DNA from: Fremontodendron californicum
Lineage: Eukaryota; Streptophyta; Magnoliopsida; Malvales; Malvaceae
Direction of reading: 5' to 3'
Assembly: GCA_030761205.1 (NCBI GenBank)
Contig: JAULJL010000010.1
Coordinates: 2,113,001 to 2,177,000 of the forward strand
Length of the DNA stretch: 64,000 nt
In this document: piece after piece, positions 58,077 to 64,000 of the stretch
Layout of the letters: every line of letters begins with the position of its first letter
Position numbering within the stretch: the stretch's first letter is position 1
Program-made: the position numbers and the translations under genes
The notes under the pieces: generated by a model
What the model was told of the DNA's origin: nothing
Seen by the model: the letters and a program-made list of their open reading frames with translations, nothing else
Databases searched by the model: none

Positions 58077-61057
58077 TCACGAGACACTGCTGCCATCTCC
58101 TTTGCCAGATGATGGGTCAGTGGCAGGTTTCTTTATTGAGCTTGATTCTACCGCTCCCGTACTCGTTAAAACGCGCTTCACTCCTCTTCCTACCACGCCA
58201 AGATGCATGACCGGCGCAGCCCCATTTGTATGAGCAGTGGAAACAGTTGGAGAATCAAAATCTCCATTGCTGTTAACAGTAGCCATCTGTGATGAGCTCC
58301 CCACAGCAGGAGATGCACTCTTCTCACCGTCCCTTGCCCTTGCAGATGCCATTCCCAGGATTTCTGCAATAATTGACTTTGGGTTGGAGACCAGCTGTTG
58401 AAGATCTTCAAGCTGCAAATGCAGAAATAGACAGAATAATAAAGTTATACGCTAAGGTTTTAGTTCAAATAGATAATCAAAAGTGCACTTGCCTTCTTTT
58501 CCAGGTCTTCAGCAAGTGTTTCAATTTCTGCTTCTTCATCTTTGACAGATTTAACAGTCTGAGAGCCACTGGAGGACTGTTGTACACCATCATCCAATTC
58601 AGATGCAGCTGGAGATGATGCTGAGCCTGAAAAAATCTTTACTTCATTTCTGAGCCGCTGCAGCCGAGAGTTGCAAACTGAGATGGCCTTCTGACAGTAT
58701 GGAAGTGCTTCTTTGGGCTTCGAGCCAATCTCCAAACACATACAGATTCGAAAATTTCTAAATTATAGGGTTAAGTAGCAAATCTAGAATCTGAATGAAA
58801 TTGAAGGGTGGAATTGGGGGGATCCACATTTCTTTTTTGACTAGTATGCATTCACTGACCAAGATACCACACTATTTAATTGAACCTGGGATTGAATACT
58901 ACATAAAGAGTAACAATCACAATAATAAAGATATTTCAACCTTATCAAGGATACAGTTCAGCTATTTGTCGGTTATCTGGTTCAACCAGCCGTTGCAAAA
59001 TGGATAGAGCTTTCTGGTAGTCGCCAAGTGAAGATTCAATGTCCTCTAAAAGAAGCATAACAGAAACAAAATTGAGATTTTAGGTGAAATAAGATGCTTC
59101 AAGAAAAAGCTACAGTCAAAATTTGTAAAGAGGGTTCCTCCCTCCCCCCATCCCCCAACAAGCACACGCAACTAACCATAATGAGTAGTAATGTACTGAC
59201 CTCTTTCCAGGGCAACCTCAGCCAATGCTGATAAAATATCCACTTTCTCCATGGTGTCACCCAACTGTTGTTTTTCAGCAATTGCCCTGGCAACATCTAG
59301 CATTTTCCATGCCAAATCCAGGTCAGACTCATCCACATCCTCATCTGCTTCAGCCACATCATCAGTGTCGCTATCATCACTTTCCTCTTCATCTTTTCCA
59401 CCTGAAACACACAATGAAATAAATTAAATATAGGTAAAGAACAGTTGACATTTTAGTTTACGGGGGACATATAAAACAATGACTATAACATTGATCGTAG
59501 AGCAGCTATCTACAATTGAAAACAATGTGAATGAAAAGTTGGAAGGAGTATAAATTCTGATTTACTACCAACCTATGTTACTCGGACTCGAGTGTGAGTG
59601 TCGGACACAGGTATGTGTCCGACTCGAGTATGTTCAATTTTTTTTCAAGATTTTCATGTATTTGGAGGGTCGGATCATACCTCCATACCAATGTCCAAGT
59701 ATACGTTAGACACGGATACTTCAAGAAAAATGAAGAGTTGGAGCAACATAGCTACCGACTGTAAGTAATGGCAAAAATATCAAGACACTGAAAACTATTC
59801 AACTAGACTCAAGTATCTATGCTCAATTCAACTAGAGTTAAATAATCCCTCTAGGAATACATACTGCCATCCTGTTCGGAATTACTTGATACAGAAGCAA
59901 CTGAAGATTCGCAAGTTACAGCACTTTTACTCGACCCTTCTTTGTTTGATTCTTGCTGAGTCTCACCCTCCTTCTTTGGTACAGAAACCAAAGGATCAGC
60001 CTCCTCTTGAGCTTTGTACAGCAGTGCACGCCCATAGAGATAGTACGCCTTGAGACATTCGATTGCAAGTTCGCCATGATGTGCAACCCTAGTGAGAAAC
60101 AAACATAATTTTAAGAATAAAGAAACAATCTTGAAACATAACAACTAAATTAAGCTACTAATGGAAATTCTCTAAACCTCTATTTGGTTGCCTTTCCTAA
60201 TTGCATTTTACTTCCTATAAAGATGTTAATCCAACATAATTACTTCACATAATAAAAAGATAATAATGAGAAAGAATTATATGAAACGGTTACTTCACGT
60301 CAGCATATATCATTTTCATTCATATAATTGCCACATAATCAGATTGTTGAAAAAAAGTCAACTATTTATTATACATTACATGTACTAATTAAATCATAAA
60401 TATTTATTTTAGCAATTTATTAATGATTTCTGTAATAAATAATTGATTTTTTTTTTTTTAATCTGATTAAGTGACATGATATGAATGGAAAGGGTTTCAT
60501 AACATCTTTTCTCATAATGCATGTTATTGAAAAAAATTCAATATTTTATTTTTAAAAGAAAAAGAAGTCGAAAAATATTGTAAAACCAAGCCCTAAATCA
60601 TGAAATTAATTGTAATAATTCATTTCCATTTCCTCATATAACCCTAAAAAGAATTAAAAATTGGCAAATATTTATAAATAAATAAAAAAAAGAGATGAAA
60701 TGAAACAGAAGCCAAAGGTTTAAACCTGATTTCAAGAGCGCGGCTAAAGCAATCAGCAGCTTCGGCGAAATCATTTTCTTTAAAAGCGTTGGATCCTTTC
60801 ACCGTCAACTCATCGGCGAACTCCAGCGTCTTCTCTCGATCAACATCCGAAGCAAGTCCACAACTTTTAGCATTGTTGCTATTGTTGCATGTAGATTCAG
60901 TGCCCACTTGAACCGCAGATTCGGTAGTGGCTTCCATTGAACCTTGCGTTTCTAGGGTTTCCCCTATTTTCGGCCCTGGAGTTTGCTCCGTCTTTGTCAC
61001 CGACGCCTCTAATGCCGCCACCGCCCCCGCGGCCGTAACTTCTTCTTCAACCATCAT
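58077..61057 (-). CDS. NASP: NASP-type histone H3 chaperone (N1/NASP/Sim3/Hif1 family)
   Basis: Six exons, 60726-61057, 59865-60088, 59201-59401, 58955-59045, 58493-58757 and 58077-58412, join in frame to 482 residues. Tetratricopeptide helices appear early (ADELTVKGSNAFKENDFAEA, HHGELAIECLKAYYLYGRAL) and again after an acidic interruption (DEEESDDSDTDDVAEADEDV), as NASP proteins have; TPR helices continue through SSLGDYQKALSIL and KEALPYCQKAI. A coiled coil (EIETLAEDLEKKLEDLQQLV) and a family tail with HLGVVGRGVKRV follow. Known: NASP binds H3 monomers and H3-H4 and supplies nuclear chromatin assembly. Intron 5 uses a GC donor (AAG, then GCAAGT). Intron 2 carries a hAT-type MITE. Start: two adjacent ATGs at 61057 and 61054. 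Confidence 0.93.
59573..59751. mobile_element. hAT-type MITE, family C, copy 2, in a NASP intron
   Basis: Ends CTATGTTACTCGGACTCGAG and GAGCAACATAG, as in the copy at 11170. Flanks are CTACCAAC (59565-59572) and CTACCGAC (59752-59759), an 8-bp duplication with one change. It lies in the NASP intron between exons 59865-60088 and 59201-59401. Confidence 0.85.
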
Positions 61058-61344
61058 TTTTTTTGCTTTAATAATTTTCCGGAAATACAAAATAAAGGAA
61101 AATTGAAAAGATGTTTTGGCTTTTGGGGTTTCTCTCGCGCTTCTTTCAAAAACCCTTTCTGGCGGAAGATCACATGAAATGGGAGATTCAAGGGGAAGGA
61201 CCGAAACTTTAAACGACGACGTTTGAAGTAGATAAATCGACGAAGTGTACTGTCGTAATTGAAGGAGAAAAAAATGTTTCTTACAATTTATTAGTCACAC
61301 GATTTTGATTTCGGAAGATCAGCCTGTGAAGATAGGAAAGCAAA
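61058..61344. promoter_or_regulatory. Short bidirectional promoter between NASP and the thylakoid protein gene
   Basis: The two ATGs are head to head, only 287 bp apart, so the leaders and promoters must share this stretch. No clear TATA box is visible on either side. Confidence 0.6.
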
Positions 61345-61830
61345 ATGGCTTCCACAATTTCGCCACCTGTACTTCACTCTCTCTCAGTCCGCTGTGTGCG
61401 CAATGCGCACCCTGGACAATCCGTCAAGGCGCGGATTAGTAAACCTGCGCCAGTCATTTCTCTCCCGAACCGGAGGCAGCTTCTGTTCTTTCTGACGACA
61501 ACGACGGCATTGACAGTTAGAGAGCCGGCGTCGAATGCGGAGGATATTCCGTTGTTCGGTTTAAGGAAGAAGTTGAAGAGCGCGGAGGAGGAAGCGGTGG
61601 AGATCGTAAAGGAAGGGTTCGAGACTGCGGAGAAAGGGCTGGAGACGGCGGAGAAAGGGTTGAAGACGGCTGAGAAGGAAATCGAAACAGCGGAAAAGGA
61701 GATTGAAAGTGCTGTTAGTTTTAGCGCGTTGGCTCAGGCGGGTGCTGTGGCGGGAGCCGAATTCCTCGGCGTTGTGGTGGCTACTTCTATTGTTAATGGA
61801 ATTTTAGCAGCTGAGCCCCAAAAATCTTGA
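61345..61830 (+). CDS. Small thylakoid protein (YCF37-homolog type), 161 aa
   Basis: Intronless. The N-terminus is a Ser/Arg-rich chloroplast transit peptide. A second, lumenal-type signal follows: twin arginine in NRRQLLFFLTTTTALTV, then SNA before EDIPLF, a likely Tat-route cleavage. The mature part (about 95 residues) has a run of seven-residue units (TAEKGLE, TAEKGLK, TAEKEIE and so on, residues about 93-123), an amphipathic helix, then a hydrophobic segment (AQAGAVAGAEFLGVVVATSI) and the end ILAAEPQKS. From memory the Arabidopsis counterpart is At2g23670, annotated as a homolog of cyanobacterial YCF37, a photosystem I factor; the true activity of this plant protein is not known to me. 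Confidence 0.85.
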   Translation: MASTISPPVLHSLSVRCVRNAHPGQSVKARISKPAPVISLPNRRQLLFFLTTTTALTVREPASNAEDIPLFGLRKKLKSAEEEAVEIVKEGFETAEKGLETAEKGLKTAEKEIETAEKEIESAVSFSALAQAGAVAGAEFLGVVVATSIVNGILAAEPQKS

Positions 61831-62052
61831 TTTTCTTGTATATATATTTTGGTTTAAACTTTAAAGTATTTTTATTAATCAAAGTAGTTATTTATTCTTG
61901 TTTTAATTCTACTAGTTTTTTCTTTTTTTTGTTCACTATGCTATATTCAATAAAAAAAAAAACTGATTTTAAGTTTCTCATAAAACAATTAAAAGATCCA
62001 ACTAACAGAATTGAACTTGATCAAATTAATGTTGGTTTTCGTGAGGTCTCAT
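61831..62052. other. Convergent 3' spacer
   Basis: Only 222 bp separate the stop of the thylakoid protein (+) from the stop of the receptor kinase (-), so their trailers probably share or overlap here. Confidence 0.6.
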
Positions 62053-63536
62053 TCATTCTCGCTGAGATGCATTACCCAACAAGCTGTGTGTTGAAGGTGA
62101 GCTTTGTTCACTTAACCAATGATCTTGAACTGAAACAGGGGAACTAGTTTTGACATCATCCAATGAAGTTAAACAATCGCCTCCCCTTTGCTTCACAATC
62201 AACCTCCGGCTTCCGACAACCATCGACTTCTTCATCACTGTCTTAGTACTTGAAGATGTCTCACTTTCATCATCGGAGGATGGGGAAGAGAAAGCCGAAG
62301 GCGATTCGATGCACATGCATGGAACACAAGCGCTGAGCCTGATGTGTTCTAGCTCTTCCGCAACTTCGATCATTGTAGGCCTCATGTCCGGATGAAAAGC
62401 AAGGCATCTAAACGCTAGCTCAGCCACATTATGAATCGATGACAGTGTCCAAGCATCCCCATGTAGGTCAAGATATGGATCGATTATTTCATCCATGCAG
62501 CCTCTTCCTATCCTATCAGTAGCAAGCGCAGCCAAGTTTACCTCACTATGAGGACGTGAGAAATCGACCACTTTCAATGCAGTTATTATCTCCACAAGAA
62601 CAACCCCGAAACTGTACACATCGCTTTTATTTGAAAGATGGAAGTATTGATGATATTGAGGATCAAGATACCCTGGTGTTCCTTGAGGGGCAGTTGAGAT
62701 ATGGGATGATTCAGTCATCCCAAGCCTAGAAAGACCAAAATCAGCTACCTTGGATCTATAGTTGTAATCCAAGAGTATATTGCTAGACTTTATATCTCGG
62801 TGAAAAATAGGTGGATTCACGGAGTGAAGGTAGGCGATAGCCTTAGCAGTTTCTGCGGCGATGGTCAGCCTTACCGTCCATGGAAGTCCTTCACCTCTCT
62901 CTCTTTGTAGATGCTGGGATAAAGTTCCGTTAGGCATAAATTCGTAGACCAGGATAGGTTCGCCCTCCTCTATGCAGCAACCTAAAAGGCGGACATGATT
63001 CGGGTGACTGACAGAGGAAAGGAGCTTAATCTCATTCATTACTTGGTCAATACTATCAGGGTCTCTATATCTGAACCTTTTTATGGCAACCAAATCATCA
63101 TTGTGGAGTTTTCCAGCATAAACTGTACCATAGGCTCCAGTCCCCAGCCTCTGTTTATCATTGAAGCCATTTGTAGCTCTTTCGATTTCTCTATAGGCAT
63201 AGAAAGGAACACTTGAGTTGCCGGTAGCGTCATATAGAAGGCGCTTTGCACTCATTTGTTTGTTGAAGGAATTAGAACACCGTCGCACATAGCAACATAA
63301 AAGAGCCACACCACCCATTAGCAAAGCCCCAGCAACAAGCCCTAAGAACAAAACATCACATCGTGGTTCATTGGTTACTTGAAGAAGACGATACAGAAAC
63401 TATAAGAAGAATGACGAAAACAATACTCTAATACAATTATTGTGACTTGTTGCCTAATTACCTCCGACCAGAACACCGACTCTTGTAGTTCCTCCGCATT
63501 TTCCAGACATGTATTTTGATGCATTGCACTTAGAAA
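62053..63536 (-). CDS. WAKL14-type wall-associated receptor-like kinase (5' part outside window)
   Basis: Two exons are in the window: 63462-63536 and 62053-63341 (GT-AG intron of 120 bp). The first encodes the end of the extracellular region (SKCNASKYMSGKCGGTTRVG). A transmembrane helix follows (LVAGALLMGGVALLCCYV), then a stop-transfer RRC. The kinase domain is complete: GTGAYGTVY loop, VAIKRF lysine, HRDIKSSNILLD with an arginine before the catalytic aspartate, DFGLSR, GTPGYLDPQY and SDVYSFGVVL. A Ser-rich tail of about 100 residues ends NASQRE. It looks catalytically competent. Known: WAK-like kinases of this clade sit at the plasma membrane facing the wall. From memory it matches At2g23450. 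The pectin-binding GUB_WAK part is beyond position 64000. Confidence 0.92.
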
Positions 63537-64000
63537 CTGATTAGCATAGCATTCAGAAAAGATGGGGGGAAAAGAGGAGTTAGTGATTTATCCAATTAGA
63601 AAACTAGAAGCTGTAATATTCAACATCATCAGAACAAAAGACCATGCATTTAAGACATATTTTACATGCTAGCAGCAAAATCATTATTCTACCGTAGTGA
63701 CAGTAATTTGATAACAATTCTGGTTTTCAGTGTGTCCAGATTTTCTCAAACTGATAAAATATGCAAATGTCAACTTTGCGGTAGACGAGCAGGTTTCCTT
63801 TTTCATTCACCAGAAAACTGTTCCTATCAGAATCATGCTGATTTTAATGAATGTTACAGAAAAACGTCACCTTTCACATTCGTGCATTTACAGCTGAAGT
63901 ATTTTCATAATCAGATCATTTCAAATTCACATAGTGCATAGTTTTCAGTGATAGGAAGATCCTTCTAACCACTTTGTTTAACCAAAGGAGATGTTAAATT
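63537..64000 (-). other. Probable intron of the WAKL14-type gene
   Basis: No coding stretch on the minus strand that fits the family. The acceptor TTCTCAG-type sequence precedes the exon at 63536, so this is best read as an intron whose upstream exon lies outside the window. The + strand ORF at 63666-63941 has no family motif. Confidence 0.5.

Noticed and set aside
1..64000. CRISPR arrays, bacterial operons, phage attachment sites
   Set aside because: Nothing of the kind is visible; the sequence is plant nuclear DNA with spliced genes.

Overview
The window is nuclear DNA from a flowering plant, most likely a eudicot. It is AT-rich, its protein genes are split by short GT-AG introns, and between them lie long non-coding stretches full of microsatellites and small non-autonomous transposons. 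A Malvaceae-like species would fit, but that is a guess. From memory, the set SUVR5, DUF547, DUF4228/PADRE, COR413-PM, YCF37-like and WAKL14 lies together on Arabidopsis chromosome 2 (At2g23450 to At2g23740). The window therefore looks like a conserved block, with several genes and pseudogenes added or decayed.

Layout. 1-6577 (-): SUVR5 histone methyltransferase, cut by the window edge inside the SET domain. 6578-12600: its upstream region, with a Tourist-like MITE and a hAT-like MITE. 12614-12715 (-): a U6 snRNA-like gene with three transition changes. 12800-20380: no protein gene; repeats, including a SINE with a 13-bp target duplication. 20621-25199 (+): an 11-exon DUF547/MIP1-leucine-zipper gene. 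27113-27628 (-): STS14-like CAP protein. 29360-29764 and 35712-36191 (-): two DUF4228/PADRE genes. 36600-45000: AT-rich repeats, including a tandem array of about 420-bp units. 45072-46247 (-): a psbO pseudogene with three in-frame stops and a frameshift, and a 450-bp hAT-type element just upstream. 48249-48753 (-): two box C/D snoRNAs behind a telo-box/TATA promoter, not visible as ORFs. 50912-51067 (-): a broken first exon of a COR413-PM gene. 53468-55752 (-): BTB/NPH3 protein. 58077-61057 (-): NASP-type histone chaperone with one GC-AG intron. 61345-61830 (+): small thylakoid protein divergent from NASP. 62053-63536 (-): WAKL14-type receptor kinase, 5' part beyond the window.

The genes are not an operon and share no single pathway. 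Recurring themes are chromatin (SUVR5, NASP), RNA modification and splicing RNAs (snoRNAs, U6) and chloroplast function (psbO remnant, thylakoid protein). The least expected content is the dicistronic snoRNA locus, whose guide sequences match two 25S rRNA sites, and the group of MITEs whose terminal repeats and target duplications can be read directly. I found no evidence of a wholly new biological system.
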